Below are positions 47,399 to 59,690 of a stretch of DNA of 64,000 nucleotides, piece after piece. Under the pieces are notes generated by a model. The model had not been told where the DNA came from. It made no database searches and saw nothing but the letters and a program-made list of their open reading frames with translations. Where the stretch lies: contig CM060915.1 of the NCBI GenBank assembly GCA_030737875.1, positions 630,418,786-630,482,785 on the forward strand, written 5' to 3'. Position 1 is the first letter of the stretch. Each line of letters opens with the position of its first letter. This stretch comes from Allium sativum (taxonomy: Eukaryota > Streptophyta > Magnoliopsida > Asparagales > Amaryllidaceae). The translations under genes were made by a program, and so were the position numbers.

Positions 47399-47411
47399 GA
47401 GAAGGGGAGAA
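47399..47411 (+). other. Family C polypurine tract
   Basis: GAGAAGGGGAGAA ends at the base before TGTAACACCCC. It is preceded by GGGGACGAAATCC. Confidence 0.88.
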
Positions 47412-49550
47412 TGTAACACCCCGTAATTCTGTAACACTAAGTTTCACAAATTAAAGTATAGTTAATACTAAATGTGGGAATTAAGGGAAATGGGTTACGC
47501 CGTTGCGATCGTCTCAGAATTCTGCTTGAGATAGAGTCCGAGTTTGCGTAAATCGGACTCCGTATGAAGGAGTTATGGCCTTCTGAAGTTTCAGAATTCA
47601 GTTTAAAATTCAAAACAGTTCAAAATTCGAAAAATAAGCTCAAACTGGCCTGGGCGGGAAAATTCCTGCCCAGGGACCAGGTCGACCACATGATCAATCG
47701 TGGTGTCGACCTGGTGACCCCCAAGTCGACCATTGTGTCGACCTAGGTGTCGACCTGCCTGTCAACCTACCTGGTCGACCTGGCTGGCTAGGTCTGGTGC
47801 TCTGGCCGAACTTCTGGGCCTGGTCTTGTCATTGGGGCTGAGTTGTCTTCTTTTGATTGGCTTCTCATTAGAACGGATGGCTTTGATTAACCCTGGCTTC
47901 ATCGACGGCTCTAATTAACTTGCAACTCTATAAAAACACCCTAGGTCTCTAACTAAAATTCACACAAAAATAAGAACTTGAGCCGCCATGATGTCAGAAG
48001 AAAACTAAGGAGATCCTCCGCTTGAAAAGAGACGAACAACGAATCAACTCAAGCTAATTCAAATTTGAGATTAAAGCTACTAATAAAATCAAAACAACCA
48101 CGTCTACCCAAAGGAATGCATCTCAATTTCATAACCTCAGATCTCAGAAAACAAGACCGTCTTGCGTTGTAAGTATGGTGGCTCTTTAGATGGGAATGCG
48201 ATTAAGACATGATTTGTTGTAAATTGTAATATGGAATTATATCAGTACTAACGATGTTGTTTTATATTTGTTATTTGTGATAATTTGAATGATTGTGGTG
48301 ATTGAATCTTTTATGTATTGTGAATCGAACAATCAACACCTTATGCGAATTGTATGTATACAGTTAGTCTAAATATATGCTTATGCAAGTTATAGGTTGC
48401 AAGTTAGATTTACACAAATATTTATATCATTCATGTAGGCTCTATGTATATATATTTAAACCAATTGTGCCTACATGACTAGAATAGATCTATATTCACA
48501 TGTTTTTATGCAAGTGAGAACTTATAATCGGATCCATGTCAAGATCCGTTTAGGATTCATATGAAAGTTTATTGCTAGATCTATGTTTATACATATGTGT
48601 TGCAAGTTCACACCCTTAAGTGGTTGTCAAAGTTATACATATAGTTTTGTCTTACGCCAGTTTTATGTTTGAGGTTATGTCTAGACCTATGCATTAACAT
48701 GTTATACCATGTTTTAGTGGATTCATATGACACCTATTAGGTTATACTATGTTATACCTTTATGTTAGGCTAAAACTATATGATTCATGTGACACCTATT
48801 TAACTAGGCCAAATATTTATATGCAAGTTTGTGGCATGTTATGCAATGTTATGATACTCATGTCGATTATTTTGCAATTTCACACCTATGATATTCATGT
48901 TGATTATTTTGCAAGTTCACACCTATGATGTTCATATTGACTACGTCGAGAATGCCAAGTTTACACCTATGACATGTTTATGTTAATGAATTATTTTTAT
49001 GCCAATTTTGTGTATGCTAAATTAGGCTAAGTTTTTAGCCTAATATTATATGTCAAAATCATGCGGACGGAAAATTAGGCTAAGATTGTTAGCCTAATAT
49101 TTAGATGGGGTAACGTTGGGTAAAATTGGTAATTATAGGAAAATTGACGTAAATAGGTTAAAAATCACATAGGTGATTTATGGCATGAAACGGTATAAAT
49201 TATATACCTAAATTAATGAACTTGATTAGAAATAAATTGGGGCAATGACATGAATTCTGGATAATTTACATAAATAAAATGTAAATTTAGACAATACGAA
49301 TATGCTTAACCCGAGGTTGGATTGAGTTGTGATGTAAACCTGCCCGGACTTGCCCGGTTGTCCGGTAATCACAACAATACCTATCCAATGTGAGAGGTTA
49401 AGGCATTGAGCCCAATAAAGACCTGAGGTTAGACTGAGTTGTGGAGTAAGACTGCCCGGAATCGACCGACATACAGGCAACCATAACATTACCTGCCTAA
49501 TGTGAGTGGTTGGTGCTTTAATAAGACAATTAAAGCTAAGTTAGGATTGG

Positions 49551-50180
49551 TAGGGTTAAGTTAACTAAAACACTTAACCAACTCAACATATTAACTAGAC
49601 TAGAGGGTGAGGTTAAGTAAATTCAGGACACTTAACCGTTATAACCTGATAATTAGATAAGTGGGTGAGGTTAAGTAAATTTAGAATACTTAACCATTAT
49701 AACACGTTAGCTAGATAAGTGGGTAAGGTTAAGTAAATACACTTAGCCAATTTAATATGTTAGCTGGACTAGAGGGTAGGGTTAAGTAAACTTTGAACAC
49801 TTAACCATCCTAGTGTGATAAATTGAACAGGGTTAAGTTGAAACATGAAGGGACAATACTTAACCATTAGAACATGTTAATTAAACAGATGTTAGGGTTA
49901 AGTTAACTAAGGGAACACTTAATCGTTATAACATGTTAGTTAAAACAGATGGGCAAGGTTAGGTTAAAAGGGACACTTAACCAATACAAGATGAATGGGT
50001 AGGGTTAAGTAATAAGAAATACTTAACCAATATAACTTGGTTTGTGATAGGGTTAAGTCAACATGAACTACTAATAACACTTAGCCAGTTTAATATGACA
50101 AAGGAATGGGTTAAGCTAACTTGAATTGACTAATGACACTTAACCAATCCAACTTGACGAGAAAGAGGGCTAAGTAGTAA
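49551..50180 (+). repeat. GGTTAAGT/ACTTAACC hairpin array, C second LTR
   Basis: Second copy of 43384-44010, with the same unit order and a few single-base differences, including an arm mutated to ACTTAATC near 49917. Confidence 0.82.
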
Positions 50181-50393
50181 ACCTTAGTTAAGAAAACGAC
50201 GATTCAGGAAACTAAGTGGTAAACCTTAGTTAGGAAAACTAAGTAGTAATTCTTAGTATAACACAAGGAGGAGCGAACGTCCATCTGATCTTAAAGAAGG
50301 CCCCAACGAATTGGGTTACGAAGCCCGAGGCTTCGAGGGGACGTGAGGGTACTCTTGGTATCCCTCTGTGAGGTTGCAAATGATTCTCCTAGG

Positions 50394-50398
50394 TTCAC
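50394..50398 (+). repeat. Probable target site duplication of family D (TTCAC, left copy)
   Basis: The last five bases of C before the D LTR. The matching copy is outside the window, so this is not verified. Confidence 0.4.
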
Positions 50399-51086
50399 TG
50401 TAATGACCCGGATATTTGACGGTGTAATAATTAACTTATATAATTATTTAAATAACGAATATATTATTTAATCGTCGACGTTAGAAGGTGGAATTATTAT
50501 ATAATTATAAACGAGCTCGATTTTGAGATATGTCCAAATCAAATTTTAAAATAGTCGCTATAGAATCGTTTATCGACCGTAACGGTTTATTCGATATAAC
50601 TAGAGATCAGGTTTGAATTTAGACAAGGTTCTTTTGGGAAGTAGCGATAATTTAATTTTTAGAATTTTACTGTAATTTTTATTTAATTAAATAAACAACT
50701 TTTTATTTGGAGTATTTTTCACCCTTCATCAGCGATTTTGGGGTTTCAAAATATGAGTTAATCTGCCGGTATTATTATGTTTTTGGAATCGTGACACCGA
50801 GCTCATCTCAACAGTGTATTTATCTCAGTCCGCAACGCTCATACATGGATATATTTATAATACAACCGCTGAAAAGTGAAGTACAAAAATCTATTGTGGA
50901 CAGATTGGATTTGAACTATCTTTTAGAAACAAAAGGTGTACATCGCTTGAGCTTGGGTACGTATGCGTAATGCTCCTTCACCACTAAGTTTACCTATCGA
51001 CCTTCATGTGTTATCACATCATCTGCGTGTACATTCAAAACACCACACAATACCTTACTCTTCCTTAACCACCATGTATCCTTTTC

Positions 51087-51094
51087 TATAAATA
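51087..51094 (+). promoter_or_regulatory. TATA box, D LTR1
   Basis: TATAAATA followed by CCCAAAGTACAAAACTC. Conserved at 57301 in LTR2 and 63519 in LTR3. Confidence 0.65.
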
Positions 51095-52599
51095 CCCAAA
51101 GTACAAAACTCTAAACCTAATTCCGATTCGTTCTCTGTTAAAATGGAATCCATGCCTCCACTTTTTCAATTCTTTTAGCAAACGAGATCTAGGAAAATCA
51201 AAAGAAAATACAAATAAAAATCCCTAAAATGTAATGCTTATAGATTCGAAGTCCTCTAGCCTTGCTCTCCGTCGCATTATCAATTCTGAAGCGTTCGAAC
51301 TTCCTTCGAGTTCGCTGAAAATCCAAAGGGCAGTGCCTAGGGTTCGGTGTAGCAGGAAATCGGGAGAGCTATTCGAGTTTTTGAGGGCGTCTTCGAGTTT
51401 ATAACATTGTATAGCTCGAGTTTGTAGTAATTGGTGGGGTTTCGCGAATATTTCTGTCGCGACTGTACTGTTCTGGTCATGTCAAGGTCGGAGTCGCTAT
51501 CTGCTATGAGGCGTGAGGTGATGACGATGGTATTAAGTGAGGCTTGGGTATTGTCTCGATGGCGTTGGCGGGCTGCTATGGCGAATAGTGTCAGGTGAGG
51601 GTGGTTTAATGCGAACTAAAGGGAAGATGCAGACTGTTTTGCTGAGGAGTGATGAAGGGTTTCAGGTGGAAATTTAATAATAGACATTTGAATTTCTGGT
51701 CTTAAAAGAAAAAGGGTAGTTGGTTTCCATTCTTAGTAAGTGATGTTGCGATGTGCTTCCACTGGAGTCAAGTATTTGAGATGGAGAGGAAGGGTACTAC
51801 TGTACGCAAGTGGTCTGGGTGTTAAGTTGCAGTATGCAAGCTGTAGTGTGGAACAATATACATTGAGGTGGAGGAGTTTTTCGGTGAGGATGGAAATGGT
51901 ATTTTCCGTTTTGGTTTCTAGTGAAGAATGATACTGTTAAAATGAAATTGAAAAAAAGAGGAGGAGCAGATTTGTCTAATTTAAGGAAGAAGGCCGTAAT
52001 TTTTAAAGCCTGGGAATGGCAGTGTAAACAATGAAGAGATTGCAATGGTGTTAACCCGGATTTGAGAAACTGTATACGCTATGGTGGAGAAGACGTATGC
52101 AATGCGTACGAGTTGTGCGTGTTGGTAGAGGGAAGATGAGAATGTGATGAGAGGGGCGTGAGTATTACAAAGATGGAAATGGCCATGATTTATTTCTTCA
52201 ATGCTGGTCAATGCTGGTAATAAGGAGGAGGACGGGATTTGGGTTTGGGCCTAAATGACAAAACAAGATCCGACATGATCATATGGACGGAAGCAACGAT
52301 GGAACTGACTCGAGATGATTTGGAACTCGTCTTAATTTACGGGAAAATAGAACGCCTGAACCGAAGCAACATTCGTAATCGTTATTTCACGATTTAAGCC
52401 AAAGTGAGTAAAACTCACCAACTCTGAACAATTATATTTTTATAACGTATTTTTTAGAACTGTTAGATATTGATTGACTGTTGTGTGTTGATTTGGTTGA
52501 TTGAACTGCTAGTCAGTTAGTTGAAATTATATATATATATATATAAACCGTTATATATATATATATTGATTCTGTTTATCAGAATAATTCGTACTGAAC

Positions 52600-53480
52600 T
52601 GAAGTGATGTTATATATGTTGATTTACATCTGTGGATACAGAGATACAGGTTGGAGGAATCCGACTGGATTCCTCAACATTTATTTTACTGTTTATCATA
52701 TATTGTGATATATATGTTGTGATATAAAATCGGTTATTGATTTTATATGTGTGGATGATTTTAATCATAGTTGTACGGTATTTTAAATACCAAAATGAAT
52801 ACTGGAAAGTAAAAAGGGAAATTTTCAAACTATGTATTGAAATAGAAGTGTCAAACGATTATTTACTTAGCAAGTAAATAGAAGTATAAAGAAAGATGTT
52901 TACTTAGGAAGTGAATAGAATTTATAAAGGAATATTTATTCAGAAAATAGAATAAATGAAAAAGGGTAAATATTTAGGAAATAAATATGATATTATAAAA
53001 GGAAATTTATTTAGGAAATCAAAGAGGTTTTATAAAAGGAATATTTGTTATAAAATGAGATTTTAAACTTGTTAAAGAGAATTTGTTTATAAAATCAAGG
53101 GATTTTATAAAGGAGAATTTATTTATAAAATCAAAGGATTTTATAAAGAGGGATGTTTATTGGGATAATATAATAGAAAGAATATAAGGGATATTTATTA
53201 GGAAATCATTATAAGTGATTAAACGCTGTTATTAGGAAATCATTATAAGTGATAAAACGTTGTTATTAGGAAATCATTATAGGTGATTAAACGCTGTTAT
53301 TAGGAAACCATTATAAGTAATTAAACGCTGTTATAAGGAAATCTGTATAAGTGGAGAAACGTTATAAAAAGGAAATTTTTAAAGTGAAGAACCGTTACTA
53401 AAAGTAAATCTTTATAAATGGATAAACGTTATTTAAAGGAGTAAATCGAATATAGGTTATTCGAATTTGAGTTAATCAGT
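52600..53480. repeat. Hairpin-rich tandem region, D LTR1
   Basis: Consecutive short stems include GAGGAATCC (52654-52662/52667-52675), ATAAAATC before GGTTATT and GATTTTAT (about 52725), GGTATTT/AAATACC (about 52778), ATTTACTT/AAGTAAAT (about 52859) and TTTATAAAATC twice (53086-53096/53101-53111 and 53122-53132/53137-53147). A run of 34-bp units follows at 53190-53340, containing AATCATTATAAGTGATT. Confidence 0.82.
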
Positions 53481-55052
53481 TAGAGTTAATCGAATAGAGT
53501 TAAAGAAATAGAGTTGAGCAAGATTAGAAACGGACTAGAGATTAGTAAGTTGAATCGTTTTCTGAGTGTGGATCTGATGTTGGTTTCGGCCTTCGGGGTT
53601 TATACTTAGAGAATCGTTCTTTTACTAGTTTATAGTTAGGGACTGATAGTTGTGGAAGTTAGTGGAATGTGAATGAGGATTGGAAATGTTTTCCAATGTT
53701 AATAAGCATATATTTTCTAATCAGAGAAAATAAGGAAATATATATATATATTATATGTTGGATGATTAGATCGATAATTCCATTTGGAATTTAGATCGTT
53801 GTTTGTACACCGACATGTTTTCATTGATAGTTAAATCACAGACTATCAAGTTTTGACCATATTTACGTTGTTGATGTGGAGAGACCGGTTGGGTTATTAT
53901 CCAAAGAACCACTCTGTATTGGCATAAGCGTTGCGAATATGCCAGAGAAAACTTGAAGACGGAGTAAAATGCAAGGGCTATTGTATAAGTCTTAGATAAT
54001 AGTGCCTAAGATGGATGTACTGAATAGTGCCTTCGGTTTCGTTCAGTCCCAGAACGAAAGTAAATGGACGAATGTCTGACAAAGTATTTCCAATGATCGA
54101 ATAGGTTGGTCTGTATAAATATATATGGTTGCAACGGATTTATCCCTTAGCATAACATCCAGGATATTTGTATAAACCAACTAATGATTAACGGATTTGA
54201 TAATGTGGCATTCAAGGTGATCGTGTTATCAATGAATGGGAAGTAATCGTAGACTCTGGCCTCAACATCCGGTAAATGACAAAAATCGGGCAGGCAGCAT
54301 GGCTAAGTCGGTCGCACCGAAGTAGGGTGTATAATCACCTATCTAGAGAATATTCATTTGCTTCTTTAATCTATCAATGTTGTACCATATATATACACGG
54401 GAACGGTTGCTGATCCCAAACGTTGGTGATGTACATTCGATACACTCAAGCGAAATGAGAGGTCGGTCATGTGTGGCTGAGTTACAAGACGTTCTTGTTG
54501 AACTCCAGTGTATCGTTCCTAGAGTACACTGATCGGAAGGTGGTTCCATACCTTGTCATAGTGGAAATCCATTACCCCATACGCGCTTGCGGTTTTGATT
54601 GCATACTATATATGTAGAACGTGAGATGAAAGCCTTTCTGCTAGATTATTATTATAGTGTAGTAGATAGACCTTATTATAATATCAAAAGGTTTTTGATA
54701 TAAATATATTTTGGATTCTCATAAGGGAAAAACCCGTTCCGTTATACGGCGTGGTCTTATGAGATATCGTTTACTTGTTCGAACTGTTTTAACTGTTTTA
54801 CTCACACCAGTCCATGTTGCGTGCTTTGCATGTGTCGCATGATAGGGGGTTCTCGCTTTTCATTAGGTGGCGAACGGGAGACTCTTACTCCTACATGTCC
54901 CTTTGGTAGGGTTGGTTGTGAAGTCGAAAGGCTGGCCGTAAAATGTGGTGCTGGGGTACCAGTGTAAGCCATAGTGGGTTTTACCTACTGCTTTGGAGGA
55001 TGGGGAGAGGACGGTTGCAAAGCCTACTTAACTCAAAATCCGGGTCATTGCA

Positions 55053-56461
55053 GTTGGTATCAGAGCTTAAGGTTAAGTATTACCTTGGCTCTGTGGCGTG
55101 ACTCAGTAGAGATGGGGTTAGTAATACCCTAGATTGAATTTGAGTGTATATATACGAGTGAACGTATTTGTTATTTGATATAAATTATTTTTTATATTGT
55201 GGAGCTTTATTGGTTGAGTGGCTTATGAATTCTGGTCGATGGTGGGGAACCACAATATCGATAGGGGTTACTAAACACTTAAATACGATGAACCGACATG
55301 GTATGTTTTAAAAAGAGGGTAAATGAAATAATTTTACCCAAGTATATATATTGGAAATATTATAATGTGTTGGTTGTTATTATAATCGAATAAGATTATA
55401 AAAGTGGAATGGTCATAAATAACCAATCAGAATTCGTATAAGTGTTATGAATGAATTAAAGCTGAAATTAAAGTCAGAATTGAAATTTAAAAACTGAAAA
55501 TTTAGACCAGTGTTTGTAATTGAATCTGGATTAAGTATACGTGAATTTTAAAATCATGGGAGGTATTAAATTTGTTTTGATAAGGATATCTGGGATTGAT
55601 TTCAAAATGGGAAGTGTTTAAAAGTGGTTTTGAAAGGAATATAGTATTGAACTCACTTTGATCGCTGGGAAATAATTCCGATGATGGATCGATACATCAT
55701 CGGTGTAATTTTCGAGTTGCTAAGTGATGGATTACTACCAAAGATTTTGTTTTGAAATTGTTTTGCAAAAACAAGTTATTCAGGAATTCAAAGGATTTTG
55801 AATTGTTATTATGATTTCAAGTGATTTGAATAAACCCAGGAATTTAAATTCGGAAATTAAATTAACTTATGAGTTAAATAGGTGAACTGGTAAAAGTGAT
55901 TTATAAATTGGGATTTAACTTGAAATAAGTAAATATGAAATTGAGTTGGTAAGTTGAGAGAATGAAATTTGAGATTAGAGTTTGAATGGAATTTTACTTG
56001 AATACAAGCCAATAATTGTGTTGAGAATAAAGACAGATTGGAGTTTGATTTGGATGGCATGATATATTGCAAAATTGATAGCAGATGGTAGGGATATAAT
56101 GATATACCCGACAAAAAGGTACAAGTTTATAATTGATATGAGTTTGGAATTTATGAGCCGATTTGGCAAGCCGCTTGGCTGTTTGATTTTCTTTTGGGTT
56201 GGAGAAGGCATAGAGAGGCGAGTTGGAGTTTTACCGATAGGGATGCACAAAGGAGGTTATGGCAAATTTTTCCAGAAATTCCGGGTGTTAGAAAATTTTC
56301 AAAATTTTTTAGTTAGTCGGAATAAATTAATATTTTAGTCGATATTAATTGGTTCAGTGAAATCGGAGTTAAGAGGTAAACAGATAAATATTTACCCAAT
56401 AGATAGGGTCGTCCTCTACCTTAGCAATTTCGAGGACGAAATTATTTTAAGTGGGGAAGAA
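55053..56461 (+). mobile_element. Family D interior 1 (no recognisable gene)
   Basis: About 1.4 kb. Primer site TGGTATCAGAGC is at 55055-55066. The rest is AT-rich with small open frames and no motif of gag, protease, RT or integrase. It ends with TTTCGAGGACGAAATTATTT and the purine tract AAGTGGGGAAGAA (56449-56461), the usual end of plant gypsy interiors. Confidence 0.88.
55055..55066 (+). other. Family D primer binding site 1 (initiator tRNA-Met)
   Basis: TGGTATCAGAGC, two bases after LTR1. Confidence 0.92.
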
Positions 56462-56583
56462 TGTAATGACCCGGATATTTGATGGTGTAATAATTAACTT
56501 ATATAATTATTTAAATAACGAATATATTATTCAATCGTCGACGTTAGAAGGTGGAATTATAATATAATTATAATCGAGCTCGA

Positions 56584-56734
56584 AATGGCGCTGCAGTTCG
56601 TAAATTGGCGATTCAAACTTCAACTGAATGTACATGATTCGTTTTAAATCGGATTTCTGTGAAACAAGAAACTATGGAGCTGGTGGAGTATATCTTTCTA
56701 GTGGAAGAGAAAAATCAGGATTTCGTCGTGTAGA
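56584..56734 (+). other. 151-bp block present in LTR2 and LTR3, absent from LTR1
   Basis: The block sits between GAGCTCGA and TTTTGAGATATGTCC. In LTR1 these flanks are joined directly. Both junctions carry GA, consistent with a short-homology deletion in LTR1. The block includes AATCGGATTTCTGTGAAACA, distantly like the promoter-proximal motif of B and C. Confidence 0.9.
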
Positions 56735-58799
56735 TTTTGAGATATGTCCAAATCAAATTTTAAAATAGTCGCTATAGAATCGTTTATCGACCGTAACGGT
56801 TTATTCGATATAACTAGAGATCGGGTTTGAATTTAGACAAGGTTCTTTTGGGAAGTAGCAATAATTTAATTTTTAGAATTTTACTGTAATTTTTATTTAA
56901 TTAAATAAACAACTTTTTATTTGGAGTATTTTGCACCCTTCATCAGCGATTTTGGGGTTTCAAAATATGAGTTAATCTACCGGTATTATTATGTTTTTGG
57001 AATCGTGACACCGAGCTCATCTCAACGGTGTATTTATCTCAGTCCGCAACGCTCATACATAGATATATTTATAATACAACCGCTGAAAAGTGAAGTACAA
57101 AAATCTATCGTGGACAGATTGGATTTGAACTATCTTTTAGAAACAAAAGGTGTACATCGCTTGAGCTTGGGTACGTATGCGTAATGCTCCTTCACCGCTA
57201 AGTTTATCTATCGACCTTCATGTGTTATCACATCATCTGCGTGTACATTAAAAACACCACACAATACCTTACTCTTCCTTAACCACCAAGTATCCTTTTC
57301 TATAAATACCCAAAGTACAAAACTCTAAACCTAATTCCGATTCGTTCTCTGTTAAAATGGAATCCACGCCTCCACTTTTTCAATTCTTTTAGCAAACGAG
57401 ATCTAGGAAAATCAAAAGAAAATACAAATAAAAATCCCTAAAATGTAATGCTTATAGATTCGAAGTCCTCTAGCCTTGCTCTCCGTCGCATTATCAATTC
57501 TGAAGCGTTCGAACTTCCTTCGAGTTCGCTGAAAATCCAAAGGGCAGTGCCTAGGGTTCGGTGTAGCAGGAAATCGGGAGAGCTATTCGAGTTTTTGAGG
57601 GCGTCTTCGAGTTTATAACATTGTATAGCTCGAGTTTGTAGTAATTGGTGGGGTTTCGCGAATATTTCTGTCGCGACTGTACTGTTCTGGTCATGTCAAG
57701 GTCGGAGTCGCTATCTGCTATGAGGCATGAGGTGATGACGATGGTATTAAGTGAGGCTTGGGTATTGTCTCGATGGCGTTGGCGGGCTGCTATGGCGAAT
57801 AGTGTCAGGTGAGGGTGGTTTAATGCGAACTAAAGGGAAGATGCAGACTGTTTTGCTGAGGAGTGATGAAGGGTTTCAGGTGGGAATTTAATAATAGACA
57901 TTTGAATTTCTGGTCTTAAAAGAAAAAGGGTAGTTGGTTTCCATTCTTAGTAAGTGATGTTGCGATGTGCTTCCACTGGAGTTAAGTATTTGAGATGGAG
58001 AGGAAGGGTACTACTGTACGCAAGTGGTCTGGGTGTTAAGTTGCAGTATGCAAGCTGTAGTGTGGAACAATATACATTGAGGTGGAGGAGTTTTTCGGTG
58101 AGGATGGAAATGGTATTTTCCGTTTTGGTTTCTAGTGAAGAATGATACTGTTAAAATGAAATTGAAAAAAAGAGGAGGAGCAGATTTGTCTAATTTAAGG
58201 AAGAAGGCCGTAATTTTTAAAGCCTGGGAATGGCAGTGTAAACAATGAAGAGATTGCAATGGTGTTAACCCGGATTTGAGAAACTGTATACGCTATGGTG
58301 GAGAAGACGTATGCAATGTGTACGAGTTGTGCGTGTTGGTAGAGGGAAGATGAGAATGTGATGAGAGGGGCGTGAGTATTACAAAGATGGAAATGGCCAT
58401 GATTTATTTCTTCAATGCTGGTCAATGCTGGTAATAAGGAGGAGGACGGGATTTGGGTTTGGGCCTAAATGACAAAACAAGATCCGACATGATCATATGG
58501 ACGGAAGCAACGATGGAACTGACTCGAGATGATTTGGAACTCGTCTTAATTTACGGGAAAATAGAACGCCTGAACCGAAGCAACATTCGTAATTGTTATT
58601 TCACGATTTAAGCCAAAGTGAGTAAAACTCACCAACTCTGAACAATTATATTTTTATAACGTATTTTTTAGAACTGTTAGATATTGATTGACTGTTGTGT
58701 GTTGATTTGGTTGATTGAACTGCTAGTCAGTTAGTTGAAATTATATATATATAAACCGTTATATATATATATTGATTCTGTTTATCAGAATAATTCGTA

Positions 58800-59690
58800 C
58801 TGAACTGAAGTGATGTTATATATGTTGATTTACATCTGTGGATACAGAGATACAGGTTGGAGGAATCCGACTGGATTCCTCAACATTTATTTTACTGTTT
58901 ATCATATATTGTGATATATATGCTGTGATATAAAATCGGTTATTGATTTTATATGTGTGGATGATTTTAATCATAGTTGTACGGTATTTTAAATACCAAA
59001 ATGAATACTGGAAAGTAAAAAGGGAAATTTTCAAACTATGTATTGAAATAGAAGTGTCAAACGATTATTTACTTAGCAAGTAAATAGAAGTATAAAGAAA
59101 GATGTTTACTTAGGAAGTGAATAGAATTTATAAAGGAATATTTATTCAGAAAATAGAATAAATGAAAAAGGGGAAATATTTAGGAAATAAATATGATATT
59201 ATAAAAGGAAATTTATTTAGGAAATCAAAGAGGTTTTATAAAAGGAATATTTGTTATAAAATGAGATTTTAAACTTGTTAAAGAGAATTTGTTTATAAAA
59301 TCAAGGGATTTTATAAAGGAGAATTTATTTATAAAATCAAAGGATTTTATAAAGAGGGATGTTTATTGGGATAATATAATAGAAAGAATATAAGGGATAT
59401 TTATTAGGAAATCATTATAAGTGATTAAACGCTGTTATTAGGAAATCATTATAAGTGATAAAACGTTGTTATTAGGAAATCATTATAGGTGATTAAACGC
59501 TGTTATTAGGAAATCATTATAAGTAATTAAACGCTGTTATAAGGAAATCTGTATAAGTGGAGAAACGTTATAAAAAGGAAATTTTTAAAGTGAAGAACCG
59601 TTACTAAAAGTAAATCTTTATAAATGGATAAACGTTATTTAAAGGAGTAAATCGAATATAGGTTATTCGAATTTGAGTTAATCAGTTAGA
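58800..59690. repeat. Hairpin-rich tandem region, D LTR2
   Basis: Second copy of 52600-53480. It has a few arm differences, for example the third and fourth 34-bp units both reading AAATCATTATA here where LTR1 has AAACCATTATA in one. Confidence 0.8.

Larger units (their letters stand above)
45584..47411 (+). pseudogene. Family C interior with gypsy protease and integrase remnants
   Basis: The 1.8-kb interior starts with the primer site. The protease remnant is at 46218-46440, followed by a scrap resembling the region before RT (about 46580-46680, reading REIDFRIHPI after a frame change), the integrase tail (46709-46825) and a purine tract. RT and the integrase core are missing, as in B. Confidence 0.82.
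47412..50398 (+). repeat. Family C second LTR, 5' part, cut by family D
   Basis: Matches the C first LTR up to the base corresponding to about 44230, where the D LTR starts. TATAAAAA is at 47929, the two-hairpin block at 49313-49505 and the hairpin array at 49551-50180. In this copy one arm of the second hairpin has decayed (GTTGTGGA against ACCATAAC). The remaining 1.4 kb or so should lie beyond the window. Confidence 0.9.
50399..55052 (+). repeat. Family D LTR1
   Basis: 4,654 bp from TGTAATGACCCGGATATTT to ATCCGGGTCATTGCA; the ends form an inverted repeat of about 15 bp with one mismatch. It lacks a 151-bp block present in LTR2 and LTR3. Landmarks are TATAAATA at 51087, a hairpin-rich region at 52600-53480, the block shared with Z at 53572, and the CCGTTCCGTTATACGGCGTG hairpin near 54732. 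Confidence 0.92.

Noticed and set aside
50707..50970. 87-codon open frame repeated in all three D LTRs
   Set aside because: It lies upstream of the LTR TATA box and changes residues freely between copies; nothing supports translation.
52524..52568. AT dinucleotide runs as an origin or special cruciform
   Set aside because: Run length differs between D LTR1 and LTR2, as for any microsatellite; no further support.
55055..55066. tRNA gene fragment (TGGTATCAGAGC)
   Set aside because: Only the 12-base complement of the tRNA 3' end is present, exactly after an LTR, so it is a primer site. The same applies at 12282, 35059, 45586 and 61264.
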